A stretch of DNA of 64,000 bases from Zygnema cylindricum. Taxonomy: Eukaryota; Streptophyta; Zygnematophyceae; Zygnematales; Zygnemataceae. Below the pieces are notes generated by a model. The model worked only from the letters and a program-made list of their open reading frames with translations, had not been told where the DNA came from and ran no database searches. Where the stretch lies: assembly GCA_037447655.1 (NCBI GenBank), contig JBBHKE010001638.1:1-64000 (forward strand), written 5' to 3'. Both the position numbers and the translations under genes were made by a program. Positions 36,116 to 48,952 of the stretch are shown here, in pieces; position 1 is the stretch's first letter; each line of letters opens with the position of its first letter.

Positions 36116-39100
36116 ATGGGACCATGTCTGTCTTCGCATAATCATGGCTCTGGAAGGAAGGCCGGCCGGAAACCTAATTTTGGAGATGCGCTGATCGGTA
36201 CGCTTGGAGCAACCTGATTGGCTGACATCATTTTCTCTCGTGATGATGTGAAAAGCGTGGAAATGCTGGGATTGTGAAAATCAAACGGCAATTTTTTCGA
36301 ATAATCAGTTACTTTTAATCTGTTGTTTCAATAGAGATTGTCTTTTTTGCGGAAAAATGATACATTTGACATCTTTTGTTATTAGTTTGTTCCTATTGAG
36401 ACTGTTGAAACATTTATTACTGATGGACAGCTAAACCTTGTATGCTCTTGAATCTCATCTATGTCAAAAAAAGTTTCGTTTGTTTACAGCTTCTGATTTT
36501 TCTCAGAACCTCCCTTTCTCCACCCTTTCTTAATAATAAATCTATTAAATTCTCTGACTCTCCTTTTCCTTTCTAAACTCTATTTTATATGCAAACCCGC
36601 GTTAGTTCTAATTTTAAACCGAATTCTTCCTTAGGCAGTTTTTACCTCGCTTTTCATTCGGTTTCATTTCTTAGTGAATTGCTTACTGAATTTCTCAAAG
36701 AATTGCTGGGGATATATGTATGTTGTTACTGTCGATGCTGGGCAGTCTGCGTCAGTAACGCCAGTTACAGCGTTGGGCTTCTTCCGCTTTCAATGAATTG
36801 CTCGATGAATTGCGTAATGAAGTACTGAATGAATGCTTCAATTGCTTTATGAATGGCTAGCTCATCTGCCTCGAGCTTTTCCTTTTCCTTGCTTTGGTGC
36901 AGTGAATCCTGCCGTGGGCGAGCATTCTGCGGCGAGGGAGCGTCTCCATGCGGAGTCCAAAAGCGACAGTTTGCTCAATCTTGTTGCCACACGTCACGTT
37001 GCGTCTAGCAGAAGGGCAGTCTCATGCCTTCACTCACAGCAGGGCCAAAAAGGGCCCAATCAGGACACGATGTTAGTTTGGGAGGTGAATACAGTTCGCA
37101 CTTTGCAATTTTATATGTTGCTCTCACAAGGTTCGGTTTATTTTGATTGAATCGACTTTTGGGTTTTTTCTTCACATTGAACTTGTAGTTATATCGTATT
37201 CATTGGAATTTCAAGGGCTTTTTAGTCAAGCAACTAATTCTGCTGTTTGTTTCCTTTTTTTTGTTTTGTTCTCAGGAATTTTTGTCACAACCTGACACTA
37301 CTCTGGTCGGTGTTTTTGACGGCCATGGTGTGTACGGCCATGTGGTTGCAAAGCGAGTCCGTGATTCCCTGGCATCACATGTGTCTGCCACGTGGCAGAA
37401 AATTTTGTCTTCAGATGAATTATCACAAGGAAATGGAGCGATATTGCAAATTCCAACAACAGGTGACCAAGGAAATCTGAGTGGACGGAATAAGTGGACA
37501 GGGGAAGAAGCCTTGGAGAAGTGGAGGTCTATTTTGGAAGAAGCTTTTGAAGAAATGGAGAAAGAAGTTCGTGTACATCCTCGATTTGATCCTTGGTCAA
37601 GCGGAGCGGCAGCTGTCCTTGTTATCAAGCAGGTGAGAATATTCTTTTTTCTCAAATAATAGGATTTGAGGGTTTTTAATCTTATTTTAACACTTTTAAA
37701 TTAAACTAAACTTACAGTGGTTAATTGCAGTTGGCACAATGTTTTATTTGCATGTAAAATGAGTTGGGATGCTCGTAATTTATCTGTGGCTTTAGGCTAT
37801 TATTTGTGAAACTTTTATTTGACTTGATTGTGCTTTATCTGCTGTTTCTCATTTTTTTCTTTTGTTCTTTGGATTTGTTTGTTTGTTATTTTTACTTAGG
37901 GCAAAGATTTGGTTGTAGCACACGTAGGAGATTCCAGAGCTGTCCTGGCGTCCTCTGGAGGAGGAGAAGGGAAGCTTGTTGCCTCACAACTAACGGAGGA
38001 TCATAAATGTGGCATTCCAGGTAAGATTGCTTTCTCATAAAATCTTTAATATCGTAACTCTTTTTTTTAATTCCTTAACTCTTACTTGTAGCTTCTCTTA
38101 GGTTTCTCAAGAGCCGTTAAATTCTGTGACTTTTTTCAGTAGATTTGCCAGTAGGATCTAAAGATTAAGTTGTAAATTCTCAAAACCTGATGATTTCACT
38201 CCTGCATTTGCCTTTCATCCAAATCAGGTGAAAGCAAAAGAATTCGGGAAGCAAATGGACGCGTTTTTTCATTAGAAGACGAACCAGACGTTTTGAGGGC
38301 ATGGCTTCCAAATGATTTGTTGCCGGGACTTGCCATGTCTCGCGCTTTTGGAGACACTGTTTTGAAAGACCATGGGCTTTCTGCGGTCCCTGACATTCTC
38401 CATCGGCGAATCTCGTCAACCGACAAATTCATCATTCTCGCCACAGATGGGGTAAGTCGAGGTTGAATCTCTTAACATAACTAATGTTTTCAAGGTTGTT
38501 TTCAAGGTGTTTTAGTTCATTTCTGACAGTTATTTATAGGTTCCAAATTTGAGATTCATGGTTCAGATTTGTAATTTCTTGGCATTACATACGTGCCTGT
38601 TCTAAAGACTGTTTGTTGAATTCATGTCGAAATTAAACTTGGTATTCAGTTTTGTCTCCTCGCCAAATCTTAGACTATCGCAATGAGACTGTGGTGTGCA
38701 ACTTTTTGTTTAACTTAAATGCTCAGCATTATTTGGTAACTGAACAGGAACACAAACTTTACCTTTGTTAAACGTCCTTCGTACATGTGCTTCTTTGATT
38801 CATTGCATGATCCATAAGTCACATCATATCAAAATCAGACTCACCGTGTTTTAAAATACTAATTAGTTTGTTCCAATTTCTACTCGAGGAATACACTTGT
38901 CCAACATTTACACATTGTGTGAATTCTCAATTTCCATAGAGGTCATCAAACTTACAGAAGTTCACGAATCCCATACAAAAACGACATCAAAACACTTCTT
39001 CAATAATTGTCTCACAAGACAGAGAGATGACCTTTAACTTAGACGTGGTTATCTGCGGCATGTCCTGCTGCTCATGATGTTCAAGTGACACGTGCCGTTA

Positions 39101-39606
39101 AGTAGCACCATGATCTCCAACTGACACGTGGCATGGTCTGGTGGTGCCAGCTGTGGGACGTGCTGTCCAATCAGGAGGCAGTGGATATTGTGGCAAACGC
39201 CGGTGTGCACGCAGCGGAGAAGCTCGTGGAGGTCGCATGTAAAAAATGGGCTCAAGAATTTCCTCTTTCAAAAAGAGACGACTGTACTGCAGTCGTACTT
39301 TTCTTTCATGTCTACGATTCTGACTCGGATGAGCTCACCATTACTGAAGCGAGAGCGGAGAAAGCACCACAATCTGTTTTGGAAGAGGAAGAAGAGAGGC
39401 ATTTTGGTTCCGCCCCGAGTCGGGACGCCTCCATTCCTCCTCGGTTGTCCGTTTATCAAAGGACAGATAGCAATAGTACGGCCGCCGACTCAGATGAAGA
39501 CGACAGTGTCAATTTGAAGGATATGGTCCATGGGAGGGAGGGTGAAAGTTCGAGTCGAGAATGTTCTCACCATGGGAAAGAAACTACGTCTGCGACAGAG
39601 AAATAG
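36116..39606 (+). CDS. PP2C-type Ser/Thr protein phosphatase, plant clade-E-like
   Basis: Six plus-strand exons: 36116-36197, 36903-37084, 37276-37632, 37900-38020, 38228-38451 and 39151-39606; 1422 nt, 473 residues. All PP2C metal-site motifs are present: NQDTM at the end of exon 2, VFDGHG (101-106), AHVGDSRAVL (214-223), SRAFGD (285-290), LATDGLWD (318-325) across an exon junction, and RDDCTAVV (364-371). The run CLHSQQGQKGPNQD resembles the plant subgroup often called clade E. Exon 1 was chosen because it starts MGPCLSS, the Gly2/Cys4 acylation-type start of that clade, and joins exon 2 in phase; it predicts membrane attachment by myristoyl and palmitoyl groups. The alternative ATG at 36833 would read through the acceptor and lose this motif. 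The C-terminus is acidic and Ser-rich. The substrate is unknown. Confidence 0.92.
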
Positions 39607-40654
39607 CATGAGTTTATAAGGGAAAGAAATAAGAAGTTTAATAGAAATCTTGAACTGAGAGACGAATATTTTTCAACGAATAAGAGGTTCGATGGATGAC
39701 GGTTTTTTTTTCGGCTGGAAGGGAATTTTCTTTGGAATAGGTAGCAGTAATAAAGCTGGGGATGTAACGCTTTACACCGTGGAAATATTGAAATGGGATC
39801 AACTTTTCCCTTTTTTTCTAGAATTCAGCTTTCAGTTATGCTGCCTGAAATGTAGAAATGCCTGGCAGGTACCTTATTAGACGGAGTATTTTTCCAGGTT
39901 TACGAGACCTTTTGGAAAAGAGGAATGAAGTAAGGTGACAGTTTTGCAAGGGTGAAGGAATGATGCTTATTATAAGCTCCTGTACTATAGTTGTCGATCT
40001 GTCATCTAATAAGTTTTTGTTCGCTTTTGTGCGAATTTCTAATTTATTTAGTGGTTCCAATGACTTAATTGGGAATGTCGGTCAGGTCTACAAAATTTGT
40101 CAAGGATTGACGAGGATTTACAATGTTAGTAGGTTTTGGTAAACATGTAATTATTACGTTTAAGATTTTGCATAACCATTTAGATACAGAAGTGTAGGCA
40201 ATAGCCTGACAACTATTGCTGTAAAGGCGGAGAATCCATGTACTATTATTGAGGAGAAATAATGTTAAACGTGAATTATTTTACTTTATTACCGAAATCA
40301 ATGTTATTTATGTGTTTGGCTTGTTTCCTGTGCTCCTCCATTTGCGTGATGAGGAACTTTCTTAATTTTCTTTCACATGTGGAGAATGTTGACAGTGGAA
40401 TAATTGTAAAATCAGTAAAAAGTCGTTTTGTGTTTTGTGTCCTAAAAAACTCCTTCAGTGCTTCGCGTCTGGTATTTTTTCACGCTTTTCTGACAGCAAA
40501 CTGCATTCCTAGGGCAACTGATTTTGTAACGGAGAGTCATTTATTCTAAAATCCATAAACACCTTTAAGCAGTGAAAACATTAAGCGCCTTACACGATTG
40601 GGACACCTAAACGGTTTAACGCCTAAAACGCTAAAAGCTTAAGCAGTGGAAGAA

Positions 40655-40804
40655 ATGGGGGCTCGAGCATCTTTAACGCCTGTCCCTCTTCGGGTAATTT
40701 CTGGAGAAATAGAGGCAGAACTTGAACTGGCAATTGAACTTTTGAGTGAAAAGGACAAAAATGCAATAAAAGAAATCGAAAAAGAATTATTATCATCATT
40801 ATAA
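40655..40804 (+). CDS. Doubtful small ORF or terminal exon
   Basis: From the ATG the frame codes 49 residues with a protein-like composition (PVPLRVISGEIEAELELAIE, then LLSEKDKNAIKEIEKELLSS) and a TAA stop. It could be the last exon of an unseen gene, but the upstream sequence is part of a TTAAGCAGTG repeat field and I find no partner exon. No family recognised. Confidence 0.22.
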   Translation: MGARASLTPVPLRVISGEIEAELELAIELLSEKDKNAIKEIEKELLSSL

Positions 40805-41636
40805 TCATTATTATTATTGTTACTATTACCACTGTTAACTTTCTTCATTGTTTGCTTTATATTAATGTGATTTTCAGGTGGTTATTTTTTCTTTTGATCG
40901 ATAAGTGATAGTTTTTCTCTCTCCCCCTTTTTTTCAGGAAATGGAACACCACCGAAGTTTTCGCTTTTGGTTTTTGCTTTTGGAGCTTTTTTGTTTCCTT
41001 GAAAAATGAAGTATACAAGAGAATAATGCAACATTGCTCGTTTTCGTTTTCGCCCTTTCGATTGTTTTAGTTTTCCTTGTACTTAATAAAGCCTGCATAC
41101 AATTAGCTTTATGAGATTTTATACCTCCATTTGGAAAAAACAATGCCTTCCCATCGGTTACAAACAAACTTGAATGCTTAGAAACCTCATCAATTGCAAC
41201 GAAAACCCTGAAAAAAAACCATATATGTCTATGAAGATAAATGAAACTGTTAAGATGCAATGTTGTGAAAGTATTTACAGTGTTGAGGCCAATCAGCGCA
41301 TCTTTAGGAAAGATAACCACTATCACATGGAATAAAAAATTACTAAAGAGCGTGTCTCCATGCGAATACAGAGTAATCTGTTTCCCTCTGGTATTTATAA
41401 ATTTTAAAACGAATAACAAACAGCGCTACAACTTTTGCGAAAGTGTTAACTTCTCAAGCTTTTAAGTTTGACATCGAAATAATTACAATAGGTTCATATT
41501 ATAAATGCGCCCTAAAAGCAAACGTCCATTGGAACGGAGAACCCTTCGTTTAACGCAAAAATTTATGGACCCCCAAACAAAAAAAAAAAGACCAATAAAA
41601 TTTTGTTCTTCATCACCATTGTTACATACATCAGTA

Positions 41637-42060
41637 CAAGGGGTTTAAGACTTCCAAGGAGTTTAAGAGTTGAGGAATTTAAGGCGTTTAAATCATAGTT
41701 CAAAAGTAGGCGTTTTTATGGTAGGCCTTTGGTAGGCGCACAAAACTTGGCACTCAACCCTCTTAACCTTTTTTTTCATTTTTAGACCAATACAATATGG
41801 GTCTTAAGGGCATATTGTATGTTTTGCATACAATAGGCATACTGTATGGGCCTACTTTCACCTACTTTTGAACTATGGTTTAAATGCTTCAAGTGTTGTG
41901 CGCGTTCAAGGCGTTCAAGCATTGCAGCGTTTAAGCATACAAACATTTAATTGCTTTAAGCGTTTAGCGATTAGGTCGTGTTTAAGCGTTTAAATGCTTG
42001 GCCGTTCAGTGCATTTAAGCGTTTTGCACGCCTTAAGTGTTTCCAGGTTTAAGTTGTTGA
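41637..42060. repeat. Degenerate TTTAAGCGTTTAA minisatellite field
   Basis: Words such as AAGGCGTTTAA, TTTAAGCGTTT and GCATTTAAGCGTTTTG recur many times on both sides of the MITE at 41694. A smaller patch of the same words lies at 40560-40645. Confidence 0.65.
41694..41877. mobile_element. hAT-like MITE, family E (184 bp)
   Basis: Inverted ends CATAGTTCAAAAGTAGGCG and complement (ACCTACTTTTGAACTATG). A perfect 8-bp target duplication GTTTAAAT lies at 41686-41693 and 41878-41885. It shares the word CAATATGGGTCTTAAG with the copies at 52657 and 53248. Confidence 0.88.
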
Positions 42061-42973
42061 TACGTTTTCAAGGAAAGTGAAACTTTTTGTGTCAATCCGA
42101 ATTTCCATCGAGGCTTTACGGAATGCGTTCGTATTTCCCACTCTTCACAACACGACAAACGCAACTCAAGCCAGTGTGCCTATTCGCCGAAAAAAGAAGT
42201 TGGGCGAGCCTCTCCACCAGGCGGGACCAGAGACATAAGTACTTAAATACGCGCAGCAGTCAAATTCAAAACTGGAAAACAAAGATACGCATTTTACGGA
42301 CAAAAAGTGTTACGTTTAAAACACAATAAAAATATAATTCCAGCTTCAACATATTGGTCATGGATTAACAACGAAAAAAAAAAAAAAAGGGCCAACAACT
42401 TTTCAAACTTTTTAAGCTGCTCAAAAACAGCAAAGCCCGGAAAATTTGATACTGTGACGTGACACGTCCTCTCTTTACAAATTTGCTGCTCTCATAGTCT
42501 GTAATGAAAAAATATGTTCATGTCAAAACAGATAAATCAAATCAATTAATTAGGGGAATATGTACAAAAATCTACACTTATATCTGTTAAAAGAACAATA
42601 TTCTCCTACACCAGAAAACCTCTTGAATAGCAGTTTTCAAAACTCTTAACGGGACGAGAACAAGAACTACCATCGCTATCTCGAAATTCCTGAGACAGGA
42701 GAAAATTGTAAAGTAAAAAGTAGGATAAAAGTAAAAGGAAATGAAACAACAACTTTAGGACACAAAAGAGACACCTATAAACAAACCTTCTACGGCAATT
42801 TTGTTCGATTTTTAACCTATACAAATTCTAGACCGATTTAACGTAAAAATTTGTGAAAATCACACTCATTTCTCTCGTTCTTTTTTTTTCCCCCATTGGA
42901 AAGTCCTACGTCAAAAATGGAATAACTGTGAATATGTGAATGACCGTGTACCGATTTGATCAAAAACTGGAAG

Positions 42974-45585
42974 TTACTTGAATCTAAAATCTGATCCAGT
43001 GTCGTTTAAAGGTGGAAAAGAGTCCAAAAAATCGTCCCACTCAGGAGTAAGGGATGCGATTCGAGGAAAAAACTCGCGAATTTTCTTCATCTCGTCTCGG
43101 GTACATCCGGTACCGAAAAATCTATTGGATTCCTCTTCTTTTACTCCTCCTACTCCTCCTCCTACTCCTACTCCTACTCCTACTCCTCCAAACAATTCAT
43201 GTTGATGGAGCTCTTTGAAACTTCCCATTCCTTTTTCCTCTCCCAAATGGGTCACACCGTTAAAGCCACAGGACTCGGAAATCACATTCTTTGCAGGTAG
43301 AAAACAGTGACCTACAACATTATTTTTGGTATCTTCCTGTTCCTCCGTACGAAAAGTGAACGATTCGGGGAGCCCAAATAATTGTCCCGCGAGAAAAATC
43401 ACCGCTTCCTCGTCTTCCCCTCCGTTTCCTCCTCTAGTTTCTGAGATTCCTGAACCAAACTGAGAAGGACATTGACTTAAAGTTGACTGCCCGATCGTTG
43501 AATTTGTCACCAAAGACGAAAGAGGAGATACGTTTCCTTGAGGTTTTGACAAAATTGGCGGCAATTCCCTTTGCGAAACCATAATTGGCCCCGAGTTTTT
43601 CCGGTTTAGATGAGAACTCACAGCAGTTTCTAACTCATCCTGATACTCACTATGCATATTTGCACTTGAATCAGTATCAGTAACTCTTCCCACTTCTGAG
43701 ATTCCCGCAGAAACTCCTCCGGAAACTCCCACGGAACTTCCTCCACTATCTATTCTCCGATGAAAGCTTAAACTTTTACTCTCACTCCTTCCTTCCATAC
43801 TCAGGGGGACAGCAGCTCCAGTTCCCTGCCCTCCTCCTCCCTCAGACTTTGCAACCAAATTATTTACATTTTTCGTAGAGCTCTCTCCTCCTCGTTTACT
43901 GATCATTTCCCGGTTTGCGACGCTATTTTTTTTCCCTTTCTCATCCCTTTTCTGCTTTTCAACCAGTTCGTGTAACCTTTCCGAGAGAGATTTCCCTACT
44001 CCGGATGTATTCTCACTTTCCATTTTCGTATTTGAAAAAGTTGAACATTCCGGATTGCTCCTGACTGCTTTTCCAATCTTCATATTTCCTATTCCAGGAA
44101 AAGAGTTACTGGTTTCCTCAACCGCTTTATCTTTTTGTGGAAAAACGGAATTTTGTCGACGTAAAGAATCTTCCAAACTTAAAACATTTTTCCTAATTTC
44201 CGAGCCCGTATTCCTGTTTGCTTGATATTGTCCCCTTACACTCCAAGAAGTAATCTCTCCCTCTTCCGGATCCGGACTTCCAGAATTATCCCCAAAACCT
44301 GATTGAAACGATTCGCTAGAAGACGAAATTCCGGGAGAACTTTGGGAAGTAACTTCTGGAGGACTGTATTGAAATTGTTCGACAGAGACGGATTGAGGAG
44401 AGGGAATCGGACGGTAAATAATTACTTCTGTTTCTTGCTTTGGGGGAGGAGGAGAGTGGTTATGTCTTCCCTCGTAACATACTCGGATAAAAGTGGAATC
44501 TGTGAGACGACGATCCACTGTCTTTTTCGCTTTGCAACCGTCCTTTTTCCTCGCACAGCAGTAGTAGGCTCTGGAAAAAAAACCAAAATGTACGTCAGAT
44601 CATAAGTGAGTTAACAAGTAGGCACAACCCTGCGATCACTCTCCTTCTCCCTCTCCACCTCCTCTCCCCCTATGGGTCAAATATTTCAGAAACAGCTACA
44701 AACTGATACTTTAGCCCCGATTGTGCCCCATTTCATGTTTGGCAGAAAAATCAAAACAAAAATATTAAATAAATCGCAGGATCGGTGATTGTACCTGTTA
44801 TATGGTATATCCACAAGGGGCTTTTGTCCGTATTTGCGCCACAAGAAACCATCTTCTGGAATCGGCGTCTCATTCGCTCGATTTTGTCTTTGTCTGCAAA
44901 TAAAGTAGAAAAACGACAATAAGTTGCTTTGCACTTTTGTTCCCGACAATTTTCGTCAATTACCGTCCACTTTTCCTAAAATGATTAGGAACCCGAATGA
45001 ATGGAAATAAATGAATGGAAGTATATGCTCTGAAAGAAAGCAGGAAACCATAAACATGAATCCAAATACCTTCTTCAACAGACCAAACATAACCACAACA
45101 ACATACAAAACGACATAAAACCAGAAACATCCTACGAGTGTTTAAATCAGCATCCTTCAAAACAACTGAGCAGTAAAATCCAACTGAACCTGTAAACTGC
45201 AATGATTGCAGTTAACTAAGAAACCATATTTTACAGTTTTACAGTTTTATAATCTTTATAAAGGAAGACCTTCATAACTAATATTCCTTTCTCCAAGCAA
45301 GAAAAAGAGGCAAAATGGCACCAACCGCTTAGGTGGACTTCCAGCAGCTGACGTCTCCCGTTTTACCCCATTTACACCCTGTACAGGAATCATCGCCGAT
45401 TCCCGTGTTCCTCCTATATTCTGACCGCTTCCATTTACAGTGGTTTGTAAGTCCTTGACTGATTTTTCCAGAAGCTCTTGATTTATGGGGGATAAATGCT
45501 TCCGTACAGCTGAAATGTTTGAACTGTTTTGTCTGAAAAATGAGGCGTTCCATGCGACACTCGTTCCATGGTCTTTGCTTGTCAT
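42974..45585 (-). CDS. WRKY transcription factor with one WRKY domain
   Basis: Three minus-strand exons: 45585-45326, 44893-44795 and 44570-42974; 1956 nt, 651 residues in this model. The DNA-binding strand is DGFLWRKYGQK with the heptad at residues 105-111. The second intron splits the Arg codon of PYNR (AG/A), the conserved position of the R-type WRKY intron. The zinc finger is C125, C132, H156 and H158, with spacing C-X6-C-X23-H-X-H, which differs from the common C-X4-5-C and C-X7-C forms. The basic SPPKRRQRQNR just before the domain is a likely nuclear signal. The C-terminal 490 residues are Ser/Gly/Glu-rich and disordered, with a Gly/Val repeat encoded by CTCCTA units near 43150. A TGA lies in frame upstream, but a good acceptor (branch-like CACTAAC, then GCATGCAG at 45605) suggests that one more 5' exon may exist. 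Confidence 0.9.
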
Positions 45586-45952
45586 CTGTGGTTTATCCGT
45601 TAAACTGCATGCCACGTGTCACAAATAACTGGTTAGTGTCATCACCAATGAGGGATAAATTCAAGTTTTGAAACATAAAATTCGTCATAATCACTTCATT
45701 TTTTGTTGATTTTTTGTTAATTTTTAGTTCTTTTATAATTCATTTCTTGTTCATATCTTGTTCATTTCTTGTTCAACTTTTATTCACATTTTGTACCGCT
45801 GTCACTGGAAAGAAAAAAAATTGCATAACATGCATCCTCCTAAACAGTCTTACTGCATATAACAAAATAAGAATAATATAAAAACAACAACAAAAAAAAG
45901 AACTATGAAATGGGGAGTTTGCTAATCTCGTCTACTCAAACTTCAGCTTTTG

Positions 45953-46098
45953 ACAGGAGAGAGGAGACAGCAGATGCGAACGAGGAGCTAGAAAGGGGAG
46001 AAGACAAAGGAGAGAGGAGAGAGGGGAGAGGAGAGAGGTCAGAGGAGATTGGAGAGAAGAGGTGGGTGAGAGGAGAGTGAGTGGACAGAGAGAGAAAT
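45953..46098. repeat. GAGAGGAGAGA low-complexity tract
   Basis: About 145 bp of purine-rich repeats upstream of the WRKY gene; on that gene's strand it reads as a CT-rich tract, possibly part of its promoter or 5' leader. Confidence 0.75.
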
Positions 46099-47518
46099 AT
46101 GTAAGCTGCTGGCTGCTAACTCTATCCAAATTTACTCCAGCCTATGAAAGCCTCAAAGGAAGGAGTCCCTCCTAGCAGTTAAAAACTTTCCTTTTTTCTC
46201 TGACACCATTTTTTTGTCAACTTTTCTGCTACTCATTTTCTAACGACTCTGCTTTTGTCTTTGACAACTGAAACTTCCCAGCGGTCAACTGGAATCTGAA
46301 ACCTATGGTCATTACAGTATTTACCAAATCACGATTTTACTTTTTTGTTTTTTTGTTTTTTTTTTTTTTTGGAAAAAACAAGAAGAAAACATGTCCTTTT
46401 GGTTTTTAATACCTTACATGGATGACTCAAAAACCTGGATTTTATGTTTTTTTAGGGTTTTCCTTGCTCACCTGTTCAATTTTTTTTTGTTAAGTTGGCA
46501 CAAAAGTATCTCTTGATTCTCCTTCAAATGTAATATTGTTGTTGTTGTTGAACTGCTTCTTGAATTTAATCAGCAATTATAATAAAAAAAATGCACTTTG
46601 GATTTACGTTCCTTTTTAGCTTCGTCCAACTCTGCAATAAACCGAGAAAAACAAAAGAGTTTCTTTTTTTTTTAAGTAAATCGGTATAAAGTATTTGAGC
46701 TCTTCACTGAAAACTTAAAAAATGGAATCTAAAAAGAAAAACGTGTTTTTTACAAGGAAGTTTCTCATTCTAAAATGTGACATGTAATTGTTGCTCGATA
46801 CTGATTTCAAAAACACATAAGAACGTTTGCAGCTTCCTGTATCATCCTTTTACTACATGTATGTTTGTTTTATTTCTATTCTTATTAAGCTATCATTATT
46901 TTATCAAGGGCTTCTTGTTCATTATCCAGAAAGAGACCAGAAAGAGACCAGCTAGAATAAAAAAAAATGAAAAGACTTCATAAAAGTCCTAAAACTTACT
47001 CAGAAAAAACAAAAGAAAATTAAAAACTCTGAGCTTTCTTGGTTAATATTCAGAAAAAAACTTTCTCTGTTCATTATCCAAAAGTCTTCAGCTCTTTAAA
47101 AAACCTTCCTGCTTTTGCTTTCCTATATGCTTTGTCAGGTTCAAGACTCCGGTGTCAGGAGAATGGCAAGACTTCTTGAAATTTGGAGTGAACTGGAGCT
47201 CTGCAGAGTTTCAGATTGAGTGCTGCCCCTTTACTTGCTGGGATACGCGGAATTAATTCAGAAACCGTACTCGCAGACTTTCTAGTCATACTATTTCTCG
47301 AGAGACAAGTACGTGTTTTGTACTGGCATGTAGAGCGTGACCCTTCACACGCGCAACTCAAACGACATGCGTACGGAATTGTGGAGTGTGTGAAAAGTCC
47401 ACCCTGGGCTTTGTCGCCTTGAGCGACACGTTACCTTGTGAATTTCAGAAAACACGACAACATAGCGCGTGAGCGACGACATCTCATTGGATAAGAAGTC
47501 TAGGACTGTACAGTACGT

Positions 47519-48406
47519 AGCTTATCACCCAGAGCTATAATTGACACGTGTAACAATTAGAATTTTCAATCGAGGCTCGGACTCGTAGGGTGGTGGTCAA
47601 CGCGGACTTTAAACCGCGTATTCGTCAAATGCGCCGCCACAAGGCGTCAGTATCCACCGTAGAGATCAAAGAAGTCAAAATCCATCGTACGCAAAACTGA
47701 CTTTTGCGCAGTCAGCAGGACGTGTTCTATGAGTGGGTCCTAAATGGCGGCCTGATTTGAAAAATTATTCGTATTATGCCAAGTCGCGGTGTTCCAGGGC
47801 CCCGTTGACAGCTCGATAATGACTTCCCTCCCGGAGAATACTCTCAATGTGCTAGGTGTACACCGAGTTGTCAGCGACCATTTTTGTATGTCGTTCAGCT
47901 TCCCGACAGACTTTCGCCGATTTCTCGGGCAACATCGAGCAGTAATAAGTCAAAAGCCGCGGATACACCCGAATTTTGCTGAGTCGCACCTAAATCTGAT
48001 TTCGTACGAGGTCATCAGTTTGACGTACGGTCCAGCAAGGCTCTGACAGTTTGACGGAATTGCCAGGCTGGTAATCCGTGGAAAACGGCTGGCAAATGTG
48101 TTTGCCTCCGCCGTTAATTAACGTTTATGAGAATGTCATTCCAGGGCAACATCACTGAGTAAATCTTGGCCGTCCGAATGACCTTTTCTGTGGTAGGATA
48201 GAGAAGACGTCTTTTTACTTGTCAAACATCTGCCAGATTCTACCCAAATAAAAGTCGATCGGACGGTCAGGATTTAATATGAATTTCCATCTGAAAATAT
48301 GTCACTCGTGTTGCGATCTGGACAATAAAAGTTAAGCTTCCCGGAGGAGAAGGTATGCGTTTTTTGTTACCCTTTCCTAAAATTTAAGGTAAACGACAAG
48401 CGTAAC
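47519..48406. repeat. Direct repeat X, copy 1 (about 888 bp)
   Basis: It begins TAGCTTATCACC and ends GACAAGCGTAAC. Nearly the whole length is repeated in the same orientation at 49731-50593, with scattered substitutions and small indels (one gap near 47950 relative to 50157). Ends are not TG...CA and no flanking duplication is seen. Confidence 0.85.
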
Positions 48407-48952
48407 TACACCGCGCATCGTTATTAGTGTCAAAGTTTAAATAGTGTGGAAGTAAATATACAGTCATTGACGCTAATTAATATTTTTTTTATTTTTTTTT
48501 AAAAGGTGTATTCTAATTTCGGCGTTTATGCTAATTTGGGAACAGCAAAAATGGAATATTCGCTGAACGATTATATACATTAATATATGTATGTATCAGT
48601 ACAAAATATTAAAAATCGTACGCCGTCGTGAAATTTAAATATTCGTACATGTAAGACTAATTTACGTGTCAGAACAATCCTGTTTTTTTAGCGCACGATC
48701 CTATGCGTGCGCGTCTGATTTAACTCATTTTTTGTAAAATTTCACTTGAAAAGGTGCATTTATGTACGGTCTGACATCGACCGTACACCACACTATTTAA
48801 ATATTGTTGTAATTCGTCCTTTACGCTATTTTGTACGGTACCTTAATTAACGTCAAGGAAAAATTAGAATCATGTATCCTATTTGAGGAAAAAAATCAAA
48901 ATTTTAAGAACCCAAATTAGTGTCGTTGACACTAATAACGATGCGCGGTGTA
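48407..48952. mobile_element. TA-flanked TIR element, family B (546 bp)
   Basis: Ends CACCGCGCATCGTTATTAG and its perfect complement, each with TA. It is closely related to 34345-34888. It is inserted exactly where the first X repeat ends. Confidence 0.85.

Larger units (their letters stand above)
39607..42973. other. Space between the PP2C and WRKY genes
   Basis: The PP2C (plus) and WRKY (minus) genes converge here. It contains one doubtful small open frame (40655-40804), a TTTAAGCG-type repeat field, and a hAT-like MITE with clear target duplication. No convincing gene. Confidence 0.5.
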
